A stretch of DNA of 64,000 nt from Alphaproteobacteria bacterium (GTDB lineage Bacteria > Pseudomonadota > Alphaproteobacteria > Micavibrionales > Micavibrionaceae): assembly GCA_021775995.1 (NCBI GenBank), contig JAJFGS010000013.1, positions 682,001 through 746,000 of the forward strand, given 5' to 3'. Below the pieces are notes generated by a model. The model was not told the DNA's origin, did not search any database, and was given only the letters and a program-made list of their open reading frames with translations. Positions 9,341-17,989 of the stretch are shown here, piece by piece. Position 1 is the stretch's first letter; each line of letters starts with the position of its first letter. The translations under genes and the position numbers were made by a program.

Positions 9341-9887
9341 ATGAATACGATGAACAATGCCTACGAAACATTTGATACTGCTCCTGATACAAAACCGATT
9401 GCCTATGTTCTCGTCGGTTTTCCTGGTAGCGGTAAAAGCACATGGGCAAAAAACCACCCACAAAAACTGCCCATCGCCTCTACAGATTCTTATATAGAAG
9501 ATTGTGCCGCAGAAAAAAATAAGTTACGCTGAAGCTTTTCGAGCCCACTTCCCCGAAGCTCGTGAAAACCTAAAAGCTCAAATTAATAAACTCACAAAAA
9601 ATCCGACACCTTTTATATGGGATCAAATCAACCTAAAACGTGAAGAACGGATAAAAATTTATAACCGTTTAAATCCAACTCATCGTGTCGTTTATGTATG
9701 TTTCCGTGTTCCCGTAGAAGAATGCATTCAACGCCATCACGCACGCGAACGAAATAGTGGGTCAATAGTCAATGAAGAATATATTCATGAACTAACTGAC
9801 ATTGCATGCTTTCCTCAACAAGAGGATGAGCCGTTCTATAAAGTCTTAATGTTGACTCATCCAGACTGGAAACAAGAAAGCGATTAA
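9341..9887 (+). pseudogene. Frameshifted P-loop (AAA_33/zeta-like) kinase
   Basis: Two overlapping reading frames together make one P-loop kinase of about 180 residues. The first part (9341-9532, 63 residues) carries the Walker A motif GFPGSGKST and an ASTDSYIED segment. The rest (in the +1 frame, to 9887) continues SYAEAFRAHFPEA, WDQINL, then VYVCFRVPVEECIQRHHARER and a typical C terminus. The frames meet at a run of seven A (9513-9519); with six A the protein would read straight through as EKISYAEAF. The gene is either a recent pseudogene, a homopolymer sequencing error, or expressed by slippage. Family members phosphorylate small molecules, nucleic-acid ends or UDP-sugars (zeta toxins); the target here is unknown. 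The stop overlaps the tail of the convergent lipoprotein gene by 3 nt. Confidence 0.72.
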
Positions 9888-10522
9888 GTATTACTAGGCC
9901 ACCATCCATCAAGCCAGCTTTGCAACGGAACAATGGCGGGTTCCTGACCATTATCAAAAAACCATGAATCAATCACATACTGATCGCCAGTTTCTTTTTC
10001 AGCAACGACCGCCGTATTATGAGGCCATCCCCCTGTAATAAAATAGCCGCGCCGTGCTGGATCGCTGACTTTGTGCCACTTCAAAGCACCATCCTGTTCT
10101 AAAAATTTTAAATACAAAGACGTATTTACAGCCTCATCAATACAATCCAATTGATAATATCCATGTTCCCACGCCGTCGCACGACCTATATCAGCATCTG
10201 TTCCAACCGCCTTCCCAACGATCTGCTCCATTTTAGAAATAGCCAGCCCAATATGTTTGCGCTCTTCCTCAGGAGTATTTGCCACAATTTTTAAAGGGCT
10301 TTTTATCTCTTGCCATTCTTTGTCTGCTAGATCCACCCTTGTGTGCGTACGACAACCAAAGCTATGGCATACATTAAAGCTTTTATGACTTTCCTGCCCT
10401 GTTTTATAATACCCAAGATCAATAGGTGCACTAGAACATCCCGATAAAAGAAAGGGCAGGCAAAGAAAAACCGCCCATAAAACAGAGCGGTGTTTCAAAT
10501 TTTTAAAACAGCTATTCACCAA
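9884..10522 (-). CDS. Lipoprotein with papain-like Cys-His-Asp triad
   Basis: A 212-residue exported lipoprotein. Residues 1-29 form a signal peptide with lipobox LLSGC (Cys at about residue 29). The mature part contains QLDCIDEAVN (Cys), GGWPHNTAVV (His) and YVIDSWFFD (Asp), in that order and spacing. This pattern fits a papain/transglutaminase-like fold, and the Cys sits at the start of a helix followed by YLKFLEQDG. Another pair, CHSFGC (about residue 52), may form a disulphide. The family is not recognised by name. It lies 3 nt downstream of the porin gene, so the two are probably co-transcribed. Enzyme activity (peptidase or transglutaminase) is inference from motif order only. Confidence 0.65.
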   Translation of the reverse strand: MVNSCFKNLKHRSVLWAVFLCLPFLLSGCSSAPIDLGYYKTGQESHKSFNVCHSFGCRTHTRVDLADKEWQEIKSPLKIVANTPEEERKHIGLAISKMEQIVGKAVGTDADIGRATAWEHGYYQLDCIDEAVNTSLYLKFLEQDGALKWHKVSDPARRGYFITGGWPHNTAVVAEKETGDQYVIDSWFFDNGQEPAIVPLQSWLDGWWPSNT

Positions 10523-10525
10523 GAC

Positions 10526-11986
10526 TTAGAACTTAAGTATAAACCGTACGTCTCCAGTCCATACATCCGCATCACCTAAACGGAGTTGAGAAAGATCAGT
10601 ACCATCACGCGTTACTTCTGGAACATTACCCACTCTCTCAAAATTTCCACCCACTGCAACACTGAACGGTCCATCTGGATTAATTGTAAAGCCAACTCTT
10701 GCTTTAAAGTCATGTGTCCCATCATTGTTTTCCATCATCGCTGTCGCAGGAACAAAACCTTGAACAGTCAACGTATCGTCACCCTCAGCATCGTTGAAAG
10801 CATAGGCATAACGTAATGTGCTCGAAAACTCAATTGGTGCACCAAAAAGTTCATTAATAGAAGGTGGTCTCGCCGTAAGTTCAACACCTGCAAAAGGTGC
10901 CAAAAATTTATTTTTAACCTTTGTGTCGTATGAGAAAGGCAAAGTCGCTGCATTTGTTATACCACTAAACGTCTCATGGCTTTTAGAGTGACCATACCTC
11001 AAACCACCAAATGGGCGAACTTTAACATTGTTCTTAGACGGCAATAGAATATTTCTACCAAAACCAAGATCATAGGATCCGAATTCATGATCTGCATCAT
11101 ACATAATATTGGTTACATCACCATTAGGTGCAGGAATAACGAATCCTGCTGCGTTTGGTCCTGTACCAACACCAGGAAGCAAAAAATCCTGTCCACCTAC
11201 ATTAAAGGTTGGCTCTACGCCTGTCAGGTTTACTTTCATATGTTCCAGGCTAAGAGCAAGATCCCAGAATTCTGCGTTAGAAATGTTTGGGAACCAAACA
11301 TTTGGCATGTTTGGTAGGTTCGGTATATAACCAAGGGGAATACGGAGTTGTGAACTAATCCCAAAAATATTTCCTTTACTATCAGGTTTTATAACACCCA
11401 ATTGACGATTTGCACCACCGGCTTCTGTTCCTCCAAAGCCAGAAACACCTTTAAGCTTTATCGCACCAGCTTTAAGACCACCAGCAACGCGAATACCTCC
11501 GAATTCACCTGCATAACGAAGGGCTGCGTCATATTGATCGTCTTCGCCCCAGGCCGCACTTTGGGTAAAACCCGCAAGAGTTGGGCTGTTATATTTAACC
11601 CCCTCTTGAGGCTCGCCACAAGGTTGTGCGTCATTCCATCTGTATTTCAAATTATTTATTCCACGCGCCAAAGCATCTCCATCAGCACGCGCCTTTGCAA
11701 TTTCTGAAGCACCCAAAAATTCATGCGGCGTTGCGCGCGCCATTCCATACAAGTGGCCCTTCTGTTCTTCCAGACCTCTAATAATTGAATCCAAAGCGGC
11801 TTTATCACAAGCAATTACAGCTGTGTTTCCGTCTGCAAAATTACCTATGAATGCCGAGGGAACACTTGTTGTTACAATGCCTTTTTGCCCTACATCTCTC
11901 ATATTATAAAGATCTGGAGCAGCCTGCGCAGGCATACTGATCAGTAATAAAAGTCCAAAAACACTTAATAATATCGTACGAGTCAT
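10526..11986 (-). CDS. Outer-membrane porin-like beta-barrel protein
   Basis: Probable trimeric-type porin or related barrel of about 486 residues. The ATG at 11986 gives a clean signal peptide (MTRTILLSVFGLLLLISMPAQA); a longer frame from 12061 adds 25 residues that look non-native. The mature N-terminal half holds the alphaproteobacterial porin signature: YNSPTLAGFTQSAAWGEDD, then LRYAGEFGGIRVAGG. The second half has long alternating strands (GSYDLGFGRNILLPS, FGGLRYGHSKSHETF, STLRYAYAF) that look more like an autotransporter/OmpA-like barrel. The chain ends in FILKF, with the terminal Phe required by the BAM machinery. It is followed 3 nt later by the lipoprotein gene. Function is probably diffusion of small solutes, but the unusual C-terminal half leaves this open. 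Confidence 0.78.
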   Translation of the reverse strand: MTRTILLSVFGLLLLISMPAQAAPDLYNMRDVGQKGIVTTSVPSAFIGNFADGNTAVIACDKAALDSIIRGLEEQKGHLYGMARATPHEFLGASEIAKARADGDALARGINNLKYRWNDAQPCGEPQEGVKYNSPTLAGFTQSAAWGEDDQYDAALRYAGEFGGIRVAGGLKAGAIKLKGVSGFGGTEAGGANRQLGVIKPDSKGNIFGISSQLRIPLGYIPNLPNMPNVWFPNISNAEFWDLALSLEHMKVNLTGVEPTFNVGGQDFLLPGVGTGPNAAGFVIPAPNGDVTNIMYDADHEFGSYDLGFGRNILLPSKNNVKVRPFGGLRYGHSKSHETFSGITNAATLPFSYDTKVKNKFLAPFAGVELTARPPSINELFGAPIEFSSTLRYAYAFNDAEGDDTLTVQGFVPATAMMENNDGTHDFKARVGFTINPDGPFSVAVGGNFERVGNVPEVTRDGTDLSQLRLGDADVWTGDVRFILKF

Positions 11987-12398
11987 AGGTAAATCCTTAT
12001 CAAAAAAAACATTACATAATTTATTCATTACGTAATTTATTAAATGGAAACGCCTCAGCATTAATTTTTTTTAGTTGGTATGTCAATAAGCAAATATATT
12101 GCGCTTAAGTTCAGATATTATGTTGTTGCAAAAATACCATCAATTCCCCCTACCAACGTAACCCTGCTTTAGTGATAATCCGTCTGCACCCAACCTTGTT
12201 TACGGTCATATCTTTGTTTGTATTTAGGATTGACTATCTAAAGTTTTCTTTGTATTTCAATGCGTAAGGTTCTTAATATGAGTTAAACCCAAAGAACTAT
12301 TTTTTATAATTTTTAAATCAGACATAGCTTAAAAGCGCTTTGTTTTTATTTTTCGTAAAATAGAAATTGTAAAATACCAACAAAGAGCAATTGTAAAA
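11987..12398. other. Divergent intergenic region without genes
   Basis: About 410 nt between the porin gene (minus) and the O-antigen-ligase-like gene (plus). It is strongly AT-rich and must hold both promoters. I could not fix a convincing -35/-10 pair, operator or RNA. The porin reading frame continues open to 12061 without signs of coding use. Confidence 0.5.
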
Positions 12399-13598
12399 GT
12401 GATCAAAGAAAAATATTATACCCTTTCCTTCTGTCTTTTGACCGCATTGTTACCGATTCTTGCGGTAGACATGCCAAGAAGTATGGCATTTTCATCCAGC
12501 ATTATTAGCGTCATTTTTGCTGGTTTATATTATTTTGCCTTTCATCAAAAACTTCACTTTTCAAAAACAGCTATTTGGCTTTGCTTAATTACATTTACTA
12601 TGGCTGCATTAAGCATTTTGTGGGCAAAATTTCCTGATTTGGCATCAGAACAAGTTATAAAACTTACTTATTTATTACCGCCGCAAATTTTAATGATCTC
12701 TCTTGCCTTATCTTTAGACAAAGAAAAAATAAAACCCTATATCCACTTTTTCTCCTATGGTTTAGTCATCGGCTCAATCTATTTATGTTTTGAAATATTG
12801 AGCAATGGGGCAATATTTAATTTTATCCGCGGTGTGCCAATGGATCTAAAAGTCAATCTTGCAGAATTTAATAGGGCTTCTGTTTTTATGGTCTTATATT
12901 TTTTCAGTGCCATAGCACTATTAAATATTCATTTCAAAAAATCATTAGCGGTTTTAGTCATGCTGATTCCAACTGTGACTATTCTATTTATAACTGACAG
13001 TCAATCTGCCCTCCTAGCATTCATTGCTGGTCTTATTTTTCTATTTTTATTTCCCTATCAGTCAAAAAAGGCTTGGCTTGGTTTAAAAATAATAATTCTA
13101 GCCATCATGCTCATTGCCCCTTTTATTATTAGCTTTATATACGAAAATTTTGCGGAGAGTGTGCAAGCCCTCCCATTAATGCCACAAGCTTATGCGGGAC
13201 ATAGATTAGAAATATGGGATTATATTTGCCGCTATGCTCTTCAAGAGCCACTTCATGGTTATGGGATAAGAGCAACACGGTCAATTACAGATTTTGATTC
13301 TAGACTAGCCTTTGCCAATGTTAACGAAGTACTTCATCCCCATAACTTTGTCTTTCAGATATGGATAGAATTTGGCTTCATCGGTATTCTAGTCGCTATG
13401 GGTGTTATGGAGAGAGGAATATCACTCATTCAACATAAATTTACAGTGACCCAACAAAAGATACTACTTCCGACTATGATGGCTGCCCTTGGTCCCGCCT
13501 CCACAGCTTACGGAATTTGGCAAGGATGGTGGATAGCTTTATTATTTCATGTTGCCGCAATAGGTCTCATTGCTTGCAAGTTTGCTGAAAAAAAATAA
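12399..13598 (+). CDS. O-antigen ligase/polymerase-like membrane protein
   Basis: A 399-residue integral membrane protein with about ten hydrophobic segments. Between late segments it has a large periplasmic loop (about residues 250-315) containing AGHRLEIWDYICRYALQEPL, then HPHNFVFQIWIEFGFIGILVA. The H-P-H-N motif with following Q and E/G is the signature of the WaaL/Wzy_C family, which ligates or polymerises surface polysaccharide at the periplasmic face. The start is a GTG at 12399 with a weak AGAG upstream. No other polysaccharide genes are adjacent, and hisH-hisF follow 79 nt downstream. Ligase versus polymerase cannot be decided from sequence. Confidence 0.8.
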   Translation: MIKEKYYTLSFCLLTALLPILAVDMPRSMAFSSSIISVIFAGLYYFAFHQKLHFSKTAIWLCLITFTMAALSILWAKFPDLASEQVIKLTYLLPPQILMISLALSLDKEKIKPYIHFFSYGLVIGSIYLCFEILSNGAIFNFIRGVPMDLKVNLAEFNRASVFMVLYFFSAIALLNIHFKKSLAVLVMLIPTVTILFITDSQSALLAFIAGLIFLFLFPYQSKKAWLGLKIIILAIMLIAPFIISFIYENFAESVQALPLMPQAYAGHRLEIWDYICRYALQEPLHGYGIRATRSITDFDSRLAFANVNEVLHPHNFVFQIWIEFGFIGILVAMGVMERGISLIQHKFTVTQQKILLPTMMAALGPASTAYGIWQGWWIALLFHVAAIGLIACKFAEKK

Positions 13599-13677
13599 AA
13601 ATTATTTTATAAAATCTTAGCAATATTGTTATCTCTGTTCTATAATTTTGAAATCAATCCAACTCTGAATAGGTTCA

Positions 13678-14283
13678 ATGTCTACTAAGTCTGAAATAGT
13701 CATCATTGATAGCGGGTGCGCCAATGTCGCCTCTGTTCTATACGCCTTAGAACGCCTTGGGCACACAGCTACACTTACCTCAGATGTAAACTTTATTCAA
13801 AACGCAACTAAAGTTATTTTACCTGGTGTGGGTTCAGCACGTACTGCCATGACACAGCTTCATGAACGCGGACTTATTGATACTATTCAAAACCTTACTC
13901 AACCTGTTATGGGGATTTGCCTCGGTATGCAGCTATTGTTTCAACATTCAGAAGAATTTGATACGAACATGTTAAACATCATACCCGCCAACATTGTTAA
14001 ATTTAATAAAGATACTGATATTGTCCCGCATATGGGCTGGAACAATGTCAGTGTTAAAACGTCTTCACCACTTTTCCAAAACCTTACTCAAGATAGTTAT
14101 TTCTATTTTGTTCATAGCTATCTTGCTCCTGTCGGTGATTATACAATTGGGGAATGCGCCTATGGTAATAAATTTTCTGCTGTCGTAAAACATAAAAACT
14201 TTTATGGCTGTCAGTTTCACCCTGAACGCTCTGGTGAAGCAGGCGCAACCATCCTTCAAAACTTCATAGAAGGAAACTTATAA
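13678..14283 (+). CDS. hisH: Imidazole glycerol phosphate synthase, HisH subunit
   Basis: Glutaminase subunit that feeds ammonia to HisF in histidine synthesis. It has 201 residues with nucleophile Cys81 in GICLGMQLL, the oxyanion-type strand [11 protein letters not shown], and the His181/Glu183 pair in [11 protein letters not shown]. The N-terminal [11 protein letters not shown] and the YFYFVHSY segment match the enterobacterial type (DTGCANLNSV) as I recall it, not the usual alphaproteobacterial form (DYGSGNLRSV-like). The stop and the hisF start overlap as TAATG, so the pair is translationally coupled. No hisA, hisB or other his gene is in the window. Confidence 0.95.
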   Translation: MSTKSEIVIIDSGCANVASVLYALERLGHTATLTSDVNFIQNATKVILPGVGSARTAMTQLHERGLIDTIQNLTQPVMGICLGMQLLFQHSEEFDTNMLNIIPANIVKFNKDTDIVPHMGWNNVSVKTSSPLFQNLTQDSYFYFVHSYLAPVGDYTIGECAYGNKFSAVVKHKNFYGCQFHPERSGEAGATILQNFIEGNL

Positions 14284-15056
14284 TGTTAACAAAGCGCATT
14301 ATTCCTTGCCTTGATGTAAAAGATGGCCGTGTTGTTAAAGGCACACAATTTCGCAATCACCGGGATGTTGGAGACATCCTTGACCTTGCCAAACGTTATG
14401 CAGACGAAGGAGCAGACGAGTTGGTGTTCTATGATATTACCGCCAGCAGCGATGGTCGCGTGGTTGATAAAAGTTGGGTTGGACAAATCGCTCGTTTAAT
14501 TAACATTCCGTTTTGCGTTGCGGGCGGTATACGAATCCTCGAAGATGCACGTATCATTTTAAATGATGGGGCGGATAAAATTTCTGTGAACTCCCCCGCT
14601 CTTGAACGCCCTGAATTTATTACCGAACTGGCAGAAACTTTTGGTACGCAATGTGTTGTTGTTGGCATTGATAGTCGAGAAGAAGATTCCACCTATAAAG
14701 TTTTTCAATATACGGGAGACGAACATAAAACTGTAAAATCAAAATTTGATACAGTTGAATGGGCACAAAAAGTGGAGAGCCTTGGTGCTGGTGAAATTGT
14801 TTTAAACTGTATGAATAATGATGGCATGCAGCAGGGTTATGATTTAAAACAACTAACAAAAGTGCAAGCAGCCATTACAATCCCATTAATTGCCTCAGGT
14901 GGTGCTGGTCATGAGGAAAATTTCCTAGAAGCCTTTAAAAACACAAAAATTAGTGGCGCATTAGCCGCCTCAGTGTTCCATAGCGGACAAATTGCCATTC
15001 CAGACCTTAAGTTATACCTAAAAAATCAAGGAATCGAAATGCGGTTAAGTCATTAG
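14283..15056 (+). CDS. hisF: Imidazole glycerol phosphate synthase, HisF subunit
   Basis: Cyclase subunit; a (beta/alpha)8 barrel that converts PRFAR and ammonia to imidazole glycerol phosphate and AICAR. It has 257 residues: catalytic Asp11 in [12 protein letters not shown], the second Asp in VVVGIDSRE, and phosphate loops in [10 protein letters not shown] and [15 protein letters not shown]. The stretch [20 protein letters not shown] and the ending [10 protein letters not shown] are nearly those of E. coli HisF from memory. Alphaproteobacterial HisF normally has LCFLDITASHENR here. This supports horizontal origin of the hisHF pair. A strong terminator follows at 15201. Confidence 0.96.
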   Translation: MLTKRIIPCLDVKDGRVVKGTQFRNHRDVGDILDLAKRYADEGADELVFYDITASSDGRVVDKSWVGQIARLINIPFCVAGGIRILEDARIILNDGADKISVNSPALERPEFITELAETFGTQCVVVGIDSREEDSTYKVFQYTGDEHKTVKSKFDTVEWAQKVESLGAGEIVLNCMNNDGMQQGYDLKQLTKVQAAITIPLIASGGAGHEENFLEAFKNTKISGALAASVFHSGQIAIPDLKLYLKNQGIEMRLSH

Positions 15057-15200
15057 AATCGTTGAAAACGTTGAAAAACTGGGGTTAAAAATATCCTTGC
15101 ATGTGATTTTTGCATGGGTGATCCATATAAAATGCGGAATTACCTTGTTTAAATTTAAGATTTGTATATTATAGATTCATACACCCTCTATTACCGCTAT

Positions 15201-15241
15201 TGCTCGGATCTCTTAGAAATAAGACTTCCGAGCATTTTTTT
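15201..15241 (+). terminator. Rho-independent terminator after hisF
   Basis: Stem TGCTCGGA (15201-15208) with TCCGAGCA (15227-15234), inner stem TCTTA/TAAGA with a GAAA loop, then seven T. It sits 145 nt after hisF. The rest of the 306-nt gap (15057-15362) shows no gene. Confidence 0.88.
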
Positions 15242-15362
15242 GATTATGGTATGTATATACAATTATCAAAAAAATGCTACCTCCTATTGGACGCATTACG
15301 AGCAAACCATTACCAAGATGTCATTCTGATTAAAAGGCACTTATAATGTCCTACCAAACGAA

Positions 15363-16160
15363 TTACATTGCTAAAGCTTTTATAGCAGAAGAAATTTTGT
15401 CCCCTTCCCAATGCGCAAATACTTCATGCGGTTGTGCACGATATGCATCAGAGTGTGAACTAGGCACATAAGCTTTATGCCTATCAATAGCATTGAAGTA
15501 AGCGGCTTCTATGTATATAGGGTGTGATGGCGAAATTTGGTTCCTATGAAATGCAACAGATAAATGATGCTGTATTAAGTGTGTGCCTTCATGATGTGCT
15601 GTATTAAATGCCTCACTTGCATTCTTAACCAATTCTCCATACTGCATATACTGTGTAATCCTGCTATGACTACCTTTTAAATCAGCACTAAATTTACCAA
15701 AAACAAGGATTAGTTTCTTTCCCTGCATTTTAATAGCACCTTCTTGAAAATCATGATTGTATGGTAAGCGTTCGGTTACACCTTCAACGTATATCCTTCT
15801 ATGCAAGCGAACAGATTTTATTAATATAAATTTTTTACTATCAGCGGATAGCTTACCCCAATTTCTAAACCCTGCCAGAATTGGTCTATTAGGCTTCAAC
15901 GTTAATGCTTTTATAAAAGTTTTCCTTTTTCTTCTTTGCCACTCATGAAAAGCTTCTGATATTTCAAAAGCTTTACTTAAGCGCACCAAAGATATTGAAG
16001 ACATTCCTTGTATTTCTAATTTATTAGGATTTCTACTAGAATCTATCATCTTCCTAATAAGCGCACAGCGTGTAGACAGCGATAGCGCCTGAATTTCTTC
16101 TAAATCCATTGGTTCAACCAAGGCTTTTTGTAAACAAACCTTAAGATCAACAGCTTTCAT
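15363..16160 (-). CDS. Putative zinc metallopeptidase with HEGTH motif
   Basis: Family not recognised. From the ATG at 16160 the protein is 265 residues (an upstream TTG at 16178 would add six). The N-terminal 100 residues are basic and helical. The C-terminal half contains NTAHHEGTHLIQHHL, an HExxH zinc-binding motif, and about 45 residues later DAYRAQPHEVFAHWEGD, which offers a downstream Glu as a possible third ligand. LILVFGKFSADLKG before it would form the preceding beta-strand. No signal peptide or membrane segment is visible, so it would act in the cytoplasm or leave by a non-Sec route. It lies alone between the hisF terminator and tRNA-Arg on the minus strand. Peptidase activity is inferred from the motif only. 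Confidence 0.6.
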   Translation of the reverse strand: MKAVDLKVCLQKALVEPMDLEEIQALSLSTRCALIRKMIDSSRNPNKLEIQGMSSISLVRLSKAFEISEAFHEWQRRKRKTFIKALTLKPNRPILAGFRNWGKLSADSKKFILIKSVRLHRRIYVEGVTERLPYNHDFQEGAIKMQGKKLILVFGKFSADLKGSHSRITQYMQYGELVKNASEAFNTAHHEGTHLIQHHLSVAFHRNQISPSHPIYIEAAYFNAIDRHKAYVPSSHSDAYRAQPHEVFAHWEGDKISSAIKALAM

Positions 16161-16295
16161 ACGCCGAGAATACGTCAAAATACACCCACTTATTACTTAA
16201 TCATTAGAAACTTATTTAAAAAATATTTACTCATTCTTCTTGCCAGTCAAAAACTATCAAATATCGTATAATAAAGTTTAACAGATATCTAAAAA

Positions 16296-16372
<77 letters not shown>

Positions 16373-16417
16373 GCTCTTTTCAATCTTTAACCTATCTAAA
16401 ATAGGCTACATGCCTTC

Positions 16418-16723
16418 TCAAGCTTTTTCCTCTGCCACAGGAATATACTTAAAATTGTCCATATAACTACGGGGACGAATTTTCTTTTGTTTATCAACAC
16501 TAACACTATATGTCCAACCTTGCTTTTCAGCATGTGCAACGGCAGCATCCAACGATGGAAAATTCATTTTAACTTGATTCAAAGTATCATCAGATTGCGA
16601 CCACCCCATCAAAGGTTCTGGTGAGCGTTTGGTCAACTGTTCATACTCCAAAACCCAATTATGAGTCTTTCCCATACCTGACTGCATAGCGGATCTGGAT
16701 GGTTTATATATTTTGACGTTCAT
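16418..16723 (-). CDS. NADH dehydrogenase complex I accessory subunit, NDUFS4-like
   Basis: A 101-residue member of the ETC complex I NDUFS4 (18 kDa) family, an accessory subunit that alphaproteobacteria share with mitochondria. It binds at the peripheral arm near the NADH module. Visible family features are VKIYKPSRSAMQSG at the N terminus, THNWVLEYE, the PLMGWSQSDDTLNQVKMNF core, DAAVAHAEKQGWTY and the final RPRSYMDNFKY. Length is typical for the bacterial form. As usual in this class, it is encoded away from the nuo operon. Confidence 0.92.
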   Translation of the reverse strand: MNVKIYKPSRSAMQSGMGKTHNWVLEYEQLTKRSPEPLMGWSQSDDTLNQVKMNFPSLDAAVAHAEKQGWTYSVSVDKQKKIRPRSYMDNFKYIPVAEEKA

Positions 16724-16767
16724 AGCAAAGGATTATACGAATATGGGGAAGACTGTCACCTAAAATA

Positions 16768-17412
16768 TCACCATTTAAACAGCTTACGAGCAAATAATCC
16801 TAAAGCCGCTGCCAGTATGGCAAAAGGTAAAAGGTGATTAAACAAGGAATGTCCCATCTCATCAACCGAACAAGTCAAACGTAAACCAATCCAGCCTAGT
16901 GTTGATACCGCTAAAACATTCATCGCCATTGACCAATAAGGCTGGGTCGTATGCCCCTTCATGGTAATAAAAACCAGCGCAATCAATGGAATAATCTCCA
17001 TCATTATTCCTTCTCTGGCACAATGCACCAAATGAAGACCATCTGTAAATTTCATCCCGTCTTCTAAACTGCGAACAACTGTCCAAATACAAAACACAAC
17101 AAACAAGAGAACAGGAATGATTTTAACCCAATGACGTTGAAAACAATCAGGAAAGCTAAGCCATGAAGATGCTAATGATGCTGAAATAAGAATGAGAACC
17201 GCTATAGAAATTTCAAACAAAAAAGAAGACTTCATCAATTGCATATCAAAATCTGGACGAATTCCAATATATGCAACAACGAGTGTTAAATAAGCAATTG
17301 CACCAATCAACCAAACCGCAATACGGCGATAAGGGCAACGTGGCTTAGCTATATCTAAGTCACTACAAAGCTCGCCAATCAACTCATCTGTATTTTTTTC
17401 AACCTTACTCAT
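16768..17412 (-). CDS. NrsF-like (DUF1109) anti-sigma factor
   Basis: A 214-residue inner-membrane protein with a 25-residue cytoplasmic N terminus and about six membrane segments, the DUF1109/NrsF layout. In Caulobacter this family holds the cognate ECF sigma factor inactive until heavy-metal or redox stress alters periplasmic cysteines. Here HCAREG (about residue 131) and LTCSVDEMGH (about residue 186) provide two periplasmic-side Cys in the family's usual positions. Its ATG overlaps the sigma gene stop as ATGA (17409-17412), so both are translated together. The regulatory role is inferred from family and coupling. Confidence 0.85.
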   Translation of the reverse strand: MSKVEKNTDELIGELCSDLDIAKPRCPYRRIAVWLIGAIAYLTLVVAYIGIRPDFDMQLMKSSFLFEISIAVLILISASLASSWLSFPDCFQRHWVKIIPVLLFVVFCIWTVVRSLEDGMKFTDGLHLVHCAREGIMMEIIPLIALVFITMKGHTTQPYWSMAMNVLAVSTLGWIGLRLTCSVDEMGHSLFNHLLPFAILAAALGLFARKLFKW

Positions 17413-17957
17413 TTTAACATGCCTTGTAATTTCTTCATCATCCGATGCGCAGAAACCTTTACTGCGCTCTCATTCATATCCATTTGATTTGCAACTTCTT
17501 GGGTTGTGTAACCTTCGATTTTAATTTTGCGAAAAATATCCTGCTGCTTTTTAGGAAATTGTTCTAACGCGCGTTCTATATCTCTTAATTCGCCTGAATG
17601 GTTAGAATTGGTTACATTTTCAGACATAAATTCAGGGTTAGACTCTATTGTGCTGGTTACATCCTGCCGTTGCGCATAATATTTACGTAAATAATCCATT
17701 TTTCGATAATTAATGATAGACATTAACCAGGGCTTAAATGGACGGTCTGGCGTATATGTATTTAAAGACTTATGGACAGAAATCAGAACCTCTTGAGAAA
17801 TATCTTCAGCCGCATCACTGTTACTCAAACCTTTATAGATAATATTACGAATAAAAGGATGCAGAGCCTTCAGCAAACTAGAATAAGCGCGTTTATCACC
17901 CGCTTGGGCTTTGGTAGCCCATTCTTGCCATTGTTCTGCATCGGATAATTGTGTCAA
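17409..17957 (-). CDS. ECF sigma factor (SigF-type, partner of NrsF)
   Basis: A 182-residue sigma-70 family protein with only regions 2 and 4. Region 2 spans about residues 20-95 (AAEDISQEVLISVHKSLNTY, then PWLMSIINYRKMDYLRKYYA). A variable linker follows (residues 96-125). Region 4 is about 130-180, with a helix-turn-helix in YTTQEVANQMDMNESAVKVSAHRMMKKL. It precedes the anti-sigma gene with a 4-nt overlap. Such pairs usually autoregulate; no clear ECF promoter could be placed upstream, where tRNA-Asp lies 33 nt away. Confidence 0.92.
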   Translation of the reverse strand: MTQLSDAEQWQEWATKAQAGDKRAYSSLLKALHPFIRNIIYKGLSNSDAAEDISQEVLISVHKSLNTYTPDRPFKPWLMSIINYRKMDYLRKYYAQRQDVTSTIESNPEFMSENVTNSNHSGELRDIERALEQFPKKQQDIFRKIKIEGYTTQEVANQMDMNESAVKVSAHRMMKKLQGMLK

Positions 17958-17989
17958 AGAATTATTATCTTTCTCTTGTTCATCTTAAA

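Noticed and set aside
8563-9887. Genomic island with tRNA-Asn attachment site
   Set aside because: No integrase gene and no second copy of the tRNA 3' end could be found; kept only as a low-interest observation.
13678-15056. hisH-hisF as partners of a WbpG-like enzyme for amidino-sugar synthesis
   Set aside because: No WbpG-like amidotransferase or nonulosonate gene is adjacent, and both proteins match the true histidine type.
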